A DNA stretch of 52,856 nucleotides from an uncultured bacterium (GTDB lineage: Bacteria > Bacillota_I > Bacilli_A > RFN20 > CAG-826): NCBI GenBank assembly GCA_949299335.1, contig CASGAD010000014.1, forward strand, positions 130,330 through 183,185, read 5' to 3'. Below the pieces are notes generated by a model, which saw nothing but the letters and a program-made list of their open reading frames with translations, was not told the origin of the DNA and ran no database searches. The position numbers and the translations under genes are program-made. Below are positions 1-9,456 of the stretch, one piece after another; the stretch's first letter is position 1; each line of letters opens with the position of its first letter.

Positions 1-1635
1 ACGTTTATTACCTATTCCGTTTATATCATCAAATACGCTATTAAACATCGATTTATTTCTCTTTTTAATGTGAGTAGAAATAGCATATCTATGCACTTCA
101 TCTTGCATTCTAGTTAATAAGAAGAATAAGTTTTTATCATCATCTAAATAGTGTTCATTATAGTTTGAATCAAGTAATCCACTCGTTCTATGCTTATCAG
201 TTTTAAATAATCCTGCTACAGGAATAGATAAATTTAAAGACTTAATAACTTCGTTAGCCACTTCAACCTGGTTTTTTCCTCCGTCAACAATAATTAAGTC
301 CGGCATCGAGTCATTTTCTTGCTTTAATCTAGAATATCGTCTAGTCAATGTTTCTTTCATGCTTGATAAATCATCTTTTTTATTGAACCCTTCAATATTA
401 AATTTTCGATACATCTTTTTAACAGGTTCGCCATTAATAAAAACAACCATTGCTCCTATGGCATTAGTGCCTTGCAAATGGGAATTATCAAATAATTCAA
501 TTCTTAAAGGTGTTTTAATATTTAAAATTTTACCTAATCTATCAAGTAAACTTAACTTATCGTCTTCTAATCTTGCAGTTAAAAAGTGAGCATCTAAGGC
601 TTCTTTAGCATTAATTTCAACAGTTAAAATGACATCATGTAATTTCCCTTTACTAGGGAAAATAATTGATGCATCTAATGTATTCAGCAATAGTTCTTCA
701 ATTTCACTATTACTTACAATTACTTCTTTAGGGATGGTATTTAATGAGTAATACTGATAGATAATTTCGGAAACGAATTCATTAATATCTCCAATTAATT
801 CATAACAAAACGATCTTTTAGAAAGTAAAATTCCTTCCCTATAAATAAAACAAGCAATTGAAATATAGTTATCTCGTGAATAAAAAGCAAAAACATCACG
901 ATTGATATTATCTTTAAATTCAACATTTTGTTTTTCGTTAATATGCAAAATCGAATCAAGCATAGATTTATAATCTCTAGCTGATTCAAAATCCAAATTT
1001 TCCGAAGCTTTTTTAATTTTTATCTTTAATTCATTAATTAACTCACTATTATTCCCTTTTAAAAATTCTCTGACCTTAGAAATAATTAAATCATATTCTT
1101 CTTTAGTTATTTTATTTATACAAGGCCCTAAACATTGCCCAATATGATAATATAGGCATGGCGTTTTAGGCAAAGTTTTGCATTTTCTTAATGGATATAG
1201 TTTATTGATTAAATCAATGATTTCATAAGCTGCTCCACTATTAGGAAAAGGCCCATAATATTCGCATTTTTTGTCCTTAATATTACGTGCTAAACCTATA
1301 AAAGGATCTTTAACATCTTTATGAATTGCTATATAAGGATAATGTTTATCATCCATTAACATGATGTTATAACGAGGATGATGGGTTTGAATTAGATTCA
1401 TCTCTAAAATCAAAGCTTCTTTTTCACTTTTAGTAATAATTGTCTCAAAATGATCAACATGAAAAACCATCGCCGCTGTTTTACCACTTTGTGGGCGTAA
1501 AAAATATTGAGAGACTCTTTTTTTAAGGTTTTTTGCCTTTCCAATATAGATGATCTCATCATCGCTATTATGCATTAAATAGCATCCAGGTTTATCAGGT
1601 AATAATTCTATTTCTTTTTTTAATAAATCGTTCAT
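1..1635 (-). CDS. uvrC: UvrC, excinuclease ABC subunit C (C-terminus outside window)
   Basis: UvrC makes the dual incisions in nucleotide excision repair together with UvrA and UvrB. I translated 545 uninterrupted codons from the ATG at 1635 to the window edge. The N-terminus has a GIY-YIG nuclease (GCYLMH..., IIYIGKAKNLKKRV), then a Cys-containing middle region (CLYYHIGQCLGPC), a UvrB-binding UVR region, and an RNase H-like nuclease half with ELFDNSHLQGT. The last readable residues (INGIGNKR) are the start of the helix-hairpin-helix, so only about 50-60 residues are missing. The start overlaps the mutS2 stop by 4 bases (ATGA), so the two genes are probably translationally coupled. Family identity is very clear; only the 3' end is unseen. 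Confidence 0.96.
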   Translation of the reverse strand, partial: MNDLLKKEIELLPDKPGCYLMHNSDDEIIYIGKAKNLKKRVSQYFLRPQSGKTAAMVFHVDHFETIITKSEKEALILEMNLIQTHHPRYNIMLMDDKHYPYIAIHKDVKDPFIGLARNIKDKKCEYYGPFPNSGAAYEIIDLINKLYPLRKCKTLPKTPCLYYHIGQCLGPCINKITKEEYDLIISKVREFLKGNNSELINELKIKIKKASENLDFESARDYKSMLDSILHINEKQNVEFKDNINRDVFAFYSRDNYISIACFIYREGILLSKRSFCYELIGDINEFVSEIIYQYYSLNTIPKEVIVSNSEIEELLLNTLDASIIFPSKGKLHDVILTVEINAKEALDAHFLTARLEDDKLSLLDRLGKILNIKTPLRIELFDNSHLQGTNAIGAMVVFINGEPVKKMYRKFNIEGFNKKDDLSSMKETLTRRYSRLKQENDSMPDLIIVDGGKNQVEVANEVIKSLNLSIPVAGLFKTDKHRTSGLLDSNYNEHYLDDDKNLFFLLTRMQDEVHRYAISTHIKKRNKSMFNSVFDDINGIGNKR

Positions 1636-3923
1636 TTTAATTCGATTAAGGTAGAACCAGGTCCTCCATCTAATTGATCACCAAGTTTAAAAGATTTAAC
1701 ACTCTTTTTAGTTTTTAAATATTCGTGAATTGCCTTTTTTAATTGCCCACTACCAAATCCATGAATAACTTTTACATTTTTTAAACCTTGTAAAATACAA
1801 TCATCTAAATATTTGTCTAAAGCAGCAATTCCTTCATCAATATGATAGCCAACAAGATTTAACGAATGACTTACACTTTTTTGGCCCATTATAAATTTAT
1901 CGATATTTATCGTACTTTTTAAAGCTTGTTTAGGGGCTTCAATGATCTCACATAAATCTTTAGTAGCATTAAAAGAAAATCCATCACTAGATGTAATTGT
2001 GACCTTATTGCCATTCATTCTAGTAACTTTTCCTTTTATACCTAAAGTTTTAATTTCAACATAATCGTTTATAGTTATATTCTCATTTTTCTTCTTTTTA
2101 ACATTAATTTTATCTAACTTAGCTTCTGCTTTTTTAAGATCTTTAGTTTTCATGAATTCTTGATAAATATTCATAATTTCGTTGTATTTATCATTTAAGA
2201 ATACATCGAATTTATCGATTTTTTGACCTTTTAGTTTATTTTCTTTATCTCTTAATTCTTTATCTTTTTTATTTAACTCTTCACGCAAAGAAGCTAAAAC
2301 CTCTTGTCTAGACTTTAATTTTTCCTCTTTTTGAAGCAAGTAACGTTCTTTTTCGTCTATTTTAGCTATCTTTCTATCGTTTTCATTTTCAAAACTTGAT
2401 TCATAAATATTTCTAGCATCATCGATAATCGATTGCTCAAGTCCAAATTTTTTACTAATCAAAAAACCATAGCTTTTTCCACTTACGCCAAGAAGAATTT
2501 TAAAAGTTGGTGTGACTGTTTTTTCATTAAATAAAAATGATGCGTTTAAGACATGGTCATTGGTGAAACCAAATTTCTTTAATAATGGATAGTGTGATGA
2601 AATTAGGGAAATTGACTTCTTTTCAATCAAGAATTTTGCTATTGCAACTGATAAAGCTTCGCCTTCACGAGGGTCGGTTCCGTTGCAAAGTTCGTCAATA
2701 ACAACTAAATCTCTACTAGTTATATACTGAAATATAACTGATAAATTACTAATGTGGCCACTAAACGTTGATAAATTACTTTCTATCGATTGTGCATCGC
2801 CAATTTCAGCATAAATGTTTTCAAATACCGGCACTACACTATCAATATGTGTAGGAATGGCAAGTCCAAGCTTAACCATGTAGCATAAAGTAGCAACAGT
2901 TTTTAAAGCAATCGTTTTGCCTCCGGCGTTAGGTCCACTTATAATCATTAAAGTTTTGCCATCATTACCTAATCTAAAATCATTAGGGACACAAACATCT
3001 TTATCAATTAATGGATGTCTAGCATTAACTAAACTGAGTTTGTATTCTTTAGTCAATAAAGGAATATTCGCATCAATTTCTTTAGCATATTTTGCTTTAG
3101 AATCAATAAAATCAAGTTCACCAAGTATCTCGTTATTTTTAATTAATTGAGAAGAATTCTCTACTACTAAATCTGTTAATTCACTTAAAATTTTTGATAC
3201 TTCATCTTTTTCTTTAAGCTCATAAACATACATTTCGTTTTCTAAAGCTAAAACTTCTTTTGGTTCAATAAATGTTGTTTGCCCACTATCAGAAACATCC
3301 TGAATAATTCCTTCTACACTAGCTTTTAATCCAGTATTAATAGGTATAGCATATCGTCCATTTCTTATGACAAAATTATCTCCAGTAACTTTATCATGAT
3401 ACTTAGACATCAATCTAACTAATGTATTATGTATTTCTCTATTGAAATAAGCTAATTTTTGTCTAATTTCTGCTAGTTCTTTGCTAGCACTATCTTTAAC
3501 CTTATTTTCAATACTAATTGCACTAGAAATCTTACTATATAGTAATTCATCTGCTTTTAACCCAACAAAAAGATTTTCTAAATACTTGGTGTCATAATCA
3601 ATCCACATCGAATACTTGATAACTTCTACTGTATTTTGTATTTCGCTTTTAATTAAATTAAGTTTAAGTTCATCAAAAACATTTCCCTTTTTAGCGTATT
3701 GAATTTCTTCATACATATCTAATTCGCCTTTAATTGGTAAATCTCCAAATGAACTAGTAATTTCCATCATTTCTTTTAATTTTAAAAATTCGTTATTAAG
3801 ATAATTAAAATCTTTGCTTGGCTTTAATTCATTAACTAAGCGAGCACTAATTGGAGTTTTAGTATATTTGGCAATATTTTCTTTGATTTTTTGAATTTCT
3901 AAGATACTTTCGATACTTTTCAT
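1632..3923 (-). CDS. mutS2: MutS2 endonuclease / ribosome-rescue ATPase
   Basis: MutS2 is a MutS-family ATPase with a C-terminal Smr domain. It is linked to suppression of homologous recombination and, in Bacillus, to splitting of collided ribosomes. The protein (763 aa) has the MutS core with Walker A (SGPNAGGKT), Walker B (LVVIDELCNGTDP) and the following SSHYPLL switch. A long charged coiled coil lies at about residues 510-630, and a C-terminal Smr domain carries VIHGFGSGQLKKAIHEYL. A TTG lies two codons upstream at 3929, but I prefer the ATG at 3923. An extended -10 (TGGTAAAAT) ends 7 bases before that ATG, so the message would start at the ATG itself. It is divergent from rnhC and overlaps uvrC downstream. 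In Bacillus these genes share one neighbourhood. Confidence 0.95.
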   Translation of the reverse strand: MKSIESILEIQKIKENIAKYTKTPISARLVNELKPSKDFNYLNNEFLKLKEMMEITSSFGDLPIKGELDMYEEIQYAKKGNVFDELKLNLIKSEIQNTVEVIKYSMWIDYDTKYLENLFVGLKADELLYSKISSAISIENKVKDSASKELAEIRQKLAYFNREIHNTLVRLMSKYHDKVTGDNFVIRNGRYAIPINTGLKASVEGIIQDVSDSGQTTFIEPKEVLALENEMYVYELKEKDEVSKILSELTDLVVENSSQLIKNNEILGELDFIDSKAKYAKEIDANIPLLTKEYKLSLVNARHPLIDKDVCVPNDFRLGNDGKTLMIISGPNAGGKTIALKTVATLCYMVKLGLAIPTHIDSVVPVFENIYAEIGDAQSIESNLSTFSGHISNLSVIFQYITSRDLVVIDELCNGTDPREGEALSVAIAKFLIEKKSISLISSHYPLLKKFGFTNDHVLNASFLFNEKTVTPTFKILLGVSGKSYGFLISKKFGLEQSIIDDARNIYESSFENENDRKIAKIDEKERYLLQKEEKLKSRQEVLASLREELNKKDKELRDKENKLKGQKIDKFDVFLNDKYNEIMNIYQEFMKTKDLKKAEAKLDKINVKKKKNENITINDYVEIKTLGIKGKVTRMNGNKVTITSSDGFSFNATKDLCEIIEAPKQALKSTINIDKFIMGQKSVSHSLNLVGYHIDEGIAALDKYLDDCILQGLKNVKVIHGFGSGQLKKAIHEYLKTKKSVKSFKLGDQLDGGPGSTLIELK

Positions 3924-3971
3924 GTTCAATATTTTACCATTTTTTTAGATTGTTATGGTATAATTTAACTA
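3924..3971. promoter_or_regulatory. Divergent extended -10 promoters of mutS2 and rnhC, both leaderless
   Basis: On the minus strand TGGTAAAAT (box at 3931-3936) ends exactly 7 bases before the mutS2 ATG (3923). On the plus strand TGGTATAAT (box at 3959-3964) ends exactly 7 bases before the rnhC ATG (3972). Both have the TGn extension and neither has a good -35 or a Shine-Dalgarno site. The normal distance from -10 to the transcription start puts +1 at or next to each ATG. Confidence 0.7.
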
Positions 3972-4901
3972 ATGATTACCATAAAAGTTACAAAAGAGAC
4001 TTTAGATCAAATCGAAAAGGAATATTATGATAATATAACTGAGCGAAATGTTGGTTATATTCTTTTTGCTATCAAGACTGATGAAAACATCATAACAGCA
4101 TACGACAACAAAAAGAAAACTCAATTTAAAGTAACTATTCAAGGTGATAATGCCATAGAACTTGCTAAAAAATATAGCTACTGCCCTGAAGCACTCCCAA
4201 AAAAGCAAAAAAACGAAAAAGATAATCTTTTATTTTTAGATGTTGATCAACAAATTGGTAGCGATGAAGTTGGAACAGGTGATTTTTTTGGACCTATTGT
4301 TGTTTGTGCAGCCTATGTTGACCACGACACAATGAAAATTATTTATGAATATGGCATTTCAGATTCAAAAACATTCTCAGATGCTAAAATCAAAGAAATT
4401 GTACCTTTAATTCTTAAAAAAGTTCATTTTGTGTGCAAAATTTTAACTCCTGAAAAATATAATAGTCTTCAAGAAAAAGGCTGTAATATGAATAAAATTA
4501 AAGCTATCATGCATAATTATGTATTATTAAAACTTCATGCTAGATGCCCTTATGTTAAAAATGTTTATATGGATCAATTTACCCCTGGAGATAAATATTA
4601 CGAGTATTTGCATGGTGCAGTGCCTATTGTTTTAAAAAATATTATTTTTAGGGAAAAAGGTGAGGTTCATTTCCCTAGCGTAGCTTTAGCAAGTTGTATT
4701 GCTAGATATACATTCTTACAAGAAATTGACTTCATTAATAAAAAATATAATGTCAAATTACCTCATGGAGCTGGTAATAATGTAAATGAATTCGCTAAAA
4801 AGTTTATCGCTAAGTTTGGCATAGATGAATTTAATAAAATTACGAAAAAAAACTTCAAGAATTATCTTGAAGTTACTACCGAAAAGGTTTCTTTAATTTA
4901 A
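3972..4901 (+). CDS. rnhC: Ribonuclease HIII
   Basis: RNase HIII cleaves the RNA strand of RNA:DNA hybrids in the cytoplasm. The N-terminal domain of about 80 residues (starting MITIKVTKETLDQIEKEYY) matches the TBP-like substrate-binding domain typical of RNase HIII. The catalytic core begins with GSDEVGTGDFFGP, the DEXG motif of type 2 RNases H, followed by GISDSK and the later MDQF acidic residue. The motif VHFPSVALASCIARY is also typical. The length of 309 aa is normal. The start codon is immediately preceded by a TATAAT box, so the gene appears leaderless. Its 3' end overlaps the convergent pseudouridine synthase gene by 9 bases. Confidence 0.95.
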   Translation: MITIKVTKETLDQIEKEYYDNITERNVGYILFAIKTDENIITAYDNKKKTQFKVTIQGDNAIELAKKYSYCPEALPKKQKNEKDNLLFLDVDQQIGSDEVGTGDFFGPIVVCAAYVDHDTMKIIYEYGISDSKTFSDAKIKEIVPLILKKVHFVCKILTPEKYNSLQEKGCNMNKIKAIMHNYVLLKLHARCPYVKNVYMDQFTPGDKYYEYLHGAVPIVLKNIIFREKGEVHFPSVALASCIARYTFLQEIDFINKKYNVKLPHGAGNNVNEFAKKFIAKFGIDEFNKITKKNFKNYLEVTTEKVSLI

Positions 4902-5801
4902 GTTATTAATTATTTCTTGAAAGTATGGAGGGATTTCTGAAGTTAATGAAATCTCTTTTTTTAATATAGGATGATAGAAAGTTAATTTATAAGCATGTAA
5001 TAATTGTCCATTATCATAAATATACGTAGAACCACCATAAAGTTTATCACCTACTAAAGGATGACCAATCGAAGTAAGATGAACTCTAATTTGATGAGTT
5101 CTGCCTGTTTCTAGCTTACATTCGATTAAAGTGTATTTAGAAAATCTTTTTAAAACTTTAAAATGGGTGATTGCTTCTTTGCCAGTTTGATTATTAATAG
5201 CCATTTTTAATCTATTTGAAGGATCTCGCCCAATTTTACCTACAATTTTACCATCATTACAATTAATGCATCCATCTACTAAAGCAATATATTCTCTATG
5301 CATAGAATGATCTTTTAATTGCTTAGCAATTTCATTATGAACAAAATCATTTTTGCAAATTAATAATAACCCACTTGTGTCCTTATCTATTCTATGAACT
5401 ATTCCAACTCGATTAATTCCATTAACTTTTGAAAGTTCTTTTTGGTTATAGATTAAAGCATTAACTAAAGTGTCTTCATGATGTCCATCTCCTGGATGAA
5501 CAACTAATCCTCTTGGTTTATTAATAACAAGTATATCATCATCTTCATAAACTATATCTAAAGCTAATTCATAAGGCTTTAAATCTAAATTAGAATCTTT
5601 TTCTTTATAGCTTACTTCTATAACATCATTATTTTTAACTTTATAAGATGGAGAAACCTTAATGCCATTAACTAAGACTTCTCCTTCTTTAATTAAATTT
5701 GAATAATAAACTCTAGAATAATTAGAATCAAAAAGAGTTAAGGCTTTATCAAGCCTTAACGTCTCTATTTTTTCATCAACAACAAATTTATTTTTCATCA
5801 T
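4893..5801 (-). CDS. rluD: RluD-family 23S rRNA pseudouridine synthase
   Basis: This enzyme isomerises uridine to pseudouridine, most likely in large-subunit rRNA. Residues 1-75 form an S4-like RNA-binding domain (KALTLFDSNYSRVYYSNLI...). The RluA/RluD catalytic motif HRIDKDTSGLLLICKN carries the catalytic Asp. The downstream conserved segment LETGRTHQIRVHLTSIGHP is typical of the family. At 302 aa the length is normal. The gene overlaps lspA by 14 bases, and in Bacillus the equivalent gene ylyB also follows lspA. M1 and M2 (5801/5798) are both possible starts. The exact rRNA target cannot be read from sequence. Confidence 0.92.
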   Translation of the reverse strand: MMKNKFVVDEKIETLRLDKALTLFDSNYSRVYYSNLIKEGEVLVNGIKVSPSYKVKNNDVIEVSYKEKDSNLDLKPYELALDIVYEDDDILVINKPRGLVVHPGDGHHEDTLVNALIYNQKELSKVNGINRVGIVHRIDKDTSGLLLICKNDFVHNEIAKQLKDHSMHREYIALVDGCINCNDGKIVGKIGRDPSNRLKMAINNQTGKEAITHFKVLKRFSKYTLIECKLETGRTHQIRVHLTSIGHPLVGDKLYGGSTYIYDNGQLLHAYKLTFYHPILKKEISLTSEIPPYFQEIINNLN

Positions 5802-6453
5802 TTTTAAGTTCGTTATCTGGGTTTTCTATTTTTTCAGTGTTCGTTTTAGTGTCGATTACATCATTACTATTTGAATTTTTAATAATTTTCTCGTTTTCTA
5901 ACTTTTGTCTTTTTTGTTCTTTTACTTCATCAACAATGAAATAAATTATAAGTAGGAATAAACCAACAACTAAACAAGAATCTGCGATATTAAAGATTCC
6001 AAAATTAGGGAACCAAGATTGAATAGAAATAAAATCAATAACTCCTCTATTAAAGAAAAATGTGCGATCAATTAAGTTTCCAAAGTTTCCACCATATATT
6101 AGGGCAAGTGAAACACCAAATAAAGAGTCTATCTTTTTATTTTTAGCCATTAAATATACAATGTATCCACTAATAAATAAAAATACTATCCAAGAGATAG
6201 AGACAAGTATGATTCTAGACCATATTTCATCTCCTCCCATACCCCGTGCTGCACCAGTATTATAAACAAGCACAAATTCAATAAAATGAGGTATAAATGT
6301 TACAGTACCTTTACCAGCCAATAAAGCCTCTGCAATATATTTACTAGCTTGGTCAAAAGCTACAGAGAAAACAAAAATTAAAGCAAAATAAATTAAAAAA
6401 ACTAAATAATCTTTAATTTTTATTTTTTTAATGCATTCAAGCATCTTGTGCAT
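5788..6453 (-). CDS. lspA: Lipoprotein signal peptidase (signal peptidase II)
   Basis: LspA cleaves prolipoprotein signal peptides after lipid attachment at the lipobox Cys, in the membrane. Four membrane segments are visible. The conserved blocks are the NTGAARGM segment, GNLIDRTFFFNRGVIDFI and FNIADSCLVVG, which include the two catalytic Asp residues. The protein is 221 aa, longer than the usual 150-170, because of a hydrophilic N-terminus and a C-terminal tail of about 45 residues rich in Asn, Lys and Glu. The start at 6453 is supported by AAGGAG 7 bases upstream, encoded inside the ileS zinc-finger codons. The enzyme has many clients here: at least six lipobox proteins lie in this window. 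Confidence 0.94.
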   Translation of the reverse strand: MHKMLECIKKIKIKDYLVFLIYFALIFVFSVAFDQASKYIAEALLAGKGTVTFIPHFIEFVLVYNTGAARGMGGDEIWSRIILVSISWIVFLFISGYIVYLMAKNKKIDSLFGVSLALIYGGNFGNLIDRTFFFNRGVIDFISIQSWFPNFGIFNIADSCLVVGLFLLIIYFIVDEVKEQKRQKLENEKIIKNSNSNDVIDTKTNTEKIENPDNELKNDEK

Positions 6454-9167
6454 AAATGTACTCCTTCAATTTCATGGATTTCATTTTCATCAAAATAGTT
6501 CCAGCATCTTTCACATTTAACGCCACTATGTTTTCTAACATCAAATGAACCAATATCTGAACTATTTGTTGTCACAGAATCATCAAATTTTACATCGCTA
6601 ACAATGAATATTCTTTCAAGTTCTTGATGTGAAAAGTTTTTAAGTTCTTCTTTTATCTTTTCATCCTTAATATTCATCAAAACAGCTGCTTCTTGAGAAC
6701 TACCAATTAATCCACTAGTTCTAGCGATTTCTAATGAACCTAAAACTTTTTCTCTTAATGTTTTGATTAATTTATATCTTTCTAAATAACTTGAATCATA
6801 ATTATGACTAACTTTTGGGTATTCATAATACATCACATTATCTTTAGTTGCTAATGGATAATTTTTATTAACTTCATCCATAGTAAATGGAATAATTGGA
6901 TTTAATAATCTCATTAAAATAAATGTAAGTTCATTTAAAACGGTTTGAACTTGTAATCTACGTTTAGAGGTTTTTTCTTCACAATAAAGGATATCTTTTG
7001 CAATATCTAAATAGAAACTAGAAAGGTCATCACTCATGAATTTCATGATTTCGCTTGTCGCATTTATAAAGTTATAATCGTCTAAATTTGCAATAACTTT
7101 ATTTTTTACTTCTTCTAATCTAGCCAATATAAATTTATCAATTTCTTCTAATTCTACTTGAATATCTTCTTTTACAAAATGATCTTCTAAAGTGCCATTT
7201 GATAAGTTTCCAAGCAAGAATCTAAAGGTATTTCTTATCTTTCTATATTGATCACTAATAGTTTTAATAATTGATTCGCTAATTCTTACATCTTGTTGAT
7301 AATTAGTTAATGCGGCCCATAATCTTAATACATCACTACCATAGACATTAATAATCTTTAATGGATCTAAACCGTTTCCTTTTGATTTAGACATCTTTTC
7401 CCATTTTTCATCAACAACAAAGCCATGACTTGTAACTTCTTTATAAGGAGCTTCTCCAGTAGTTGCTAAAGAAACAATTAATGAAGAATTAAACCAACCT
7501 CTATATTGATCACTACCTTCTAAATATAAGTCAGCAGGATATTTTAAACCTCTTTCTCTTAAAACACCATTCCAGCTAGAACCACTATCAAACCAAACAT
7601 CCATGATATCTTTTTCTTTTTTAAAGATACCATTTGGTGAATGTTCATTAGTATAACCCTCTGGTAAAAGGTCTTTTTCATCTAATTTATACCAAATATT
7701 TGAACCATTCTTTCTTACTAATTCAATAATATGATCAAATACTTTCTCATCGATAATTGGAGTTCCGTCTTCGCAATAGATAATTGGAATTGGTACACCC
7801 CAAGCTCTTTGACGTGAAATACACCAATCAACACGATCTTTAATCATGTTAACCATTCTTGTTTCACCCCAACTTGGATTCCATTTTATATTATGGATTG
7901 CTTTAATTAAGTCTTCTCTAATTGGATCGATTGAGCAGAACCATTGTTGAGTAGCTCTAAAAATAACTGGTTTATGTGTTCTCCAATCGTGAGGATAACT
8001 ATGGACAATATCTTCTTCTTTTAATAAATGTCCATTTTCTTCTAAGATTTTTAAAACTTCTGTATTTGCATCTTCATAGAATAATCCTGCGAGTCTTGGA
8101 CCACAGTCTTCCATCATTTTTCCATGTTCATCAACAGGACAATATGGTTTAATTCCATATTTTAAACAAACTAAATAGTCATCTGTACCATGTCCTGGGG
8201 CAATATGGACAAGTCCAGTACCAGTTTCTCCAGTAACATAATCTCCATTAATAACAACTGAATCTCTATCATAGAATGGGTGATTACAATCTATTCCATC
8301 CAATTCTTTGCCTTTAAATTCTTTTAATAATTCTAATTTAGTTAAGCCTAATAATTCTTTTAAAGCACTGCTTAAATCGACTAAAAAGACTAATTTACCT
8401 AAATTTGTGTCAAATAAGCCATATGTAAACTCTGGGTTAGCACAAATTGCTAAGTTTGCAGGTAAAGTCCAAGGAGTTGTTGTCCAAATAATAAATTTTG
8501 CACCGTTTGGAACAACATTTTTACCATCTTTTACATCAAAAGAGACATAAATGGTATAAGCTTTAACATCTTGATATTCAATTTCTGCTTCAGCTAAAGC
8601 ACTTTCACTACTTGGTGACCAATAAACAGGCTTTAATCCTTTATATATATAGCCTTTTAAAGCCATTTCTTTAAAGCATTCTAATTCTCTTGCTTCAAAT
8701 TCAGGTAATAAAGTTAAATAAGGATGATCGTAATCGCCTAAGCAACCAAGACGTTTAATATCAGCTTTTTGTTTTTCTACTTGAGTAAAGGCGTATTCTT
8801 TACATTTTTCTCTAAATTCAAAAATTGGAGTAGTTTTACGATTAACTCCACTTTTAGTAACCATATTTTCAATTGGTAAACCATGAGTATCCCACCCAAA
8901 AATGAATGGTGTCTTATATCCACTCATATTTTTATATCTAACAACAAAATCTTTTAAAACTCTATTTAACATATGCCCGCAATGCATTGCACCATTAGCA
9001 TATGGTGGGCCATCATGTAACATAAATTCAAGGTCTTTCCCTTCATTCATTTTTTGATAAACATGATCTTTTTGCCATTTATCTACAAGTAATGGTTCTT
9101 TTTGTGCTAAATTTCCTCTCATCTCAAAAGATGTTTTTGGCATTAATAGCGATTGCTTAACTTCCAT
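6420..9167 (-). CDS. ileS: Isoleucyl-tRNA synthetase
   Basis: A class I aminoacyl-tRNA synthetase that charges tRNA-Ile. The HIGH-type motif is in PPYANGAMHCGHMLNRV, the large CP1 editing domain follows, and KMSKSKGNGLDP is the KMSKS loop. The C-terminus holds a zinc finger (CERCWNYF ... CTRCLNAL) as in bacterial IleS. I take the ATG at 9167 (915 aa), because GGAGGA lies just upstream and the N-terminus (MEVKQSLLMPKTSFEMRG) then matches the family. Reading further upstream would enter the T-box leader. It overlaps lspA by 34 bases, so ileS-lspA-rluD is one operon, as in Bacillus with fewer genes between. Confidence 0.97.
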   Translation of the reverse strand: MEVKQSLLMPKTSFEMRGNLAQKEPLLVDKWQKDHVYQKMNEGKDLEFMLHDGPPYANGAMHCGHMLNRVLKDFVVRYKNMSGYKTPFIFGWDTHGLPIENMVTKSGVNRKTTPIFEFREKCKEYAFTQVEKQKADIKRLGCLGDYDHPYLTLLPEFEARELECFKEMALKGYIYKGLKPVYWSPSSESALAEAEIEYQDVKAYTIYVSFDVKDGKNVVPNGAKFIIWTTTPWTLPANLAICANPEFTYGLFDTNLGKLVFLVDLSSALKELLGLTKLELLKEFKGKELDGIDCNHPFYDRDSVVINGDYVTGETGTGLVHIAPGHGTDDYLVCLKYGIKPYCPVDEHGKMMEDCGPRLAGLFYEDANTEVLKILEENGHLLKEEDIVHSYPHDWRTHKPVIFRATQQWFCSIDPIREDLIKAIHNIKWNPSWGETRMVNMIKDRVDWCISRQRAWGVPIPIIYCEDGTPIIDEKVFDHIIELVRKNGSNIWYKLDEKDLLPEGYTNEHSPNGIFKKEKDIMDVWFDSGSSWNGVLRERGLKYPADLYLEGSDQYRGWFNSSLIVSLATTGEAPYKEVTSHGFVVDEKWEKMSKSKGNGLDPLKIINVYGSDVLRLWAALTNYQQDVRISESIIKTISDQYRKIRNTFRFLLGNLSNGTLEDHFVKEDIQVELEEIDKFILARLEEVKNKVIANLDDYNFINATSEIMKFMSDDLSSFYLDIAKDILYCEEKTSKRRLQVQTVLNELTFILMRLLNPIIPFTMDEVNKNYPLATKDNVMYYEYPKVSHNYDSSYLERYKLIKTLREKVLGSLEIARTSGLIGSSQEAAVLMNIKDEKIKEELKNFSHQELERIFIVSDVKFDDSVTTNSSDIGSFDVRKHSGVKCERCWNYFDENEIHEIEGVHLCTRCLNALKK

Positions 9168-9177
9168 ATTTTCCTCC

Positions 9178-9374
9178 AAATTTAACTGATAAATAAAAAA
9201 ATCCCTAGAAAACTCTAAGGACGCTTTCACGTGGTACCACCTTAGTTACTAGTAAAACTAGTCACTCAATACTCATTTAAAAATATAGAAAGTGATACCC
9301 TAAAGTTGAATATTATTGCCTCGCACCATACGCAACTCGCTTGAAGTTCTACTCTTTAAGACGTGTCTTTCAAT
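9178..9374 (-). promoter_or_regulatory. T-box riboswitch, isoleucine (ileS leader)
   Basis: The minus strand carries the T-box AAGGTGGTACCACG (about 9230-9243). An intrinsic terminator follows: TCCTTAGA pairs with TCTAGGGA, then a run of seven T. The likely specifier in the stem I bulge is ATC (9294-9296) followed by A, in GGGTATCACT, matching isoleucine. An AGTAG loop-E-like element sits near the 5' end. Uncharged tRNA-Ile would favour the antiterminator and switch ileS-lspA-rluD on. Confidence 0.93.
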
Positions 9375-9380
9375 GCAAAT

Positions 9381-9409
9381 ATATTAAAATAATAAAAATT
9401 TTAAATCAA
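9381..9409 (-). promoter_or_regulatory. Promoter of the ileS operon
   Basis: TTGATT (9404-9409) is separated by 17 bases from TAATAT (9381-9386) on the minus strand. This would start transcription near 9374, just before the T-box leader. The same pair of hexamers with the same spacing precedes the tRNA-Arg gene. Confidence 0.7.
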
Positions 9410-9456
9410 GCATTACAATTTTTAACGTTTAAATATAAATATTTAACCTATGATAA

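Noticed and set aside
3924-3929. TTG start for MutS2 at 3929, two codons upstream of the ATG
   Set aside because: The ATG at 3923 fits the extended -10 spacing and gives the usual N-terminus; the TTG would lie upstream of the predicted transcription start.
9168-9230. N-terminal extension of IleS to 9230
   Set aside because: Those codons are the terminator and T-box of the leader RNA; GGAGGA directly precedes the ATG at 9167.
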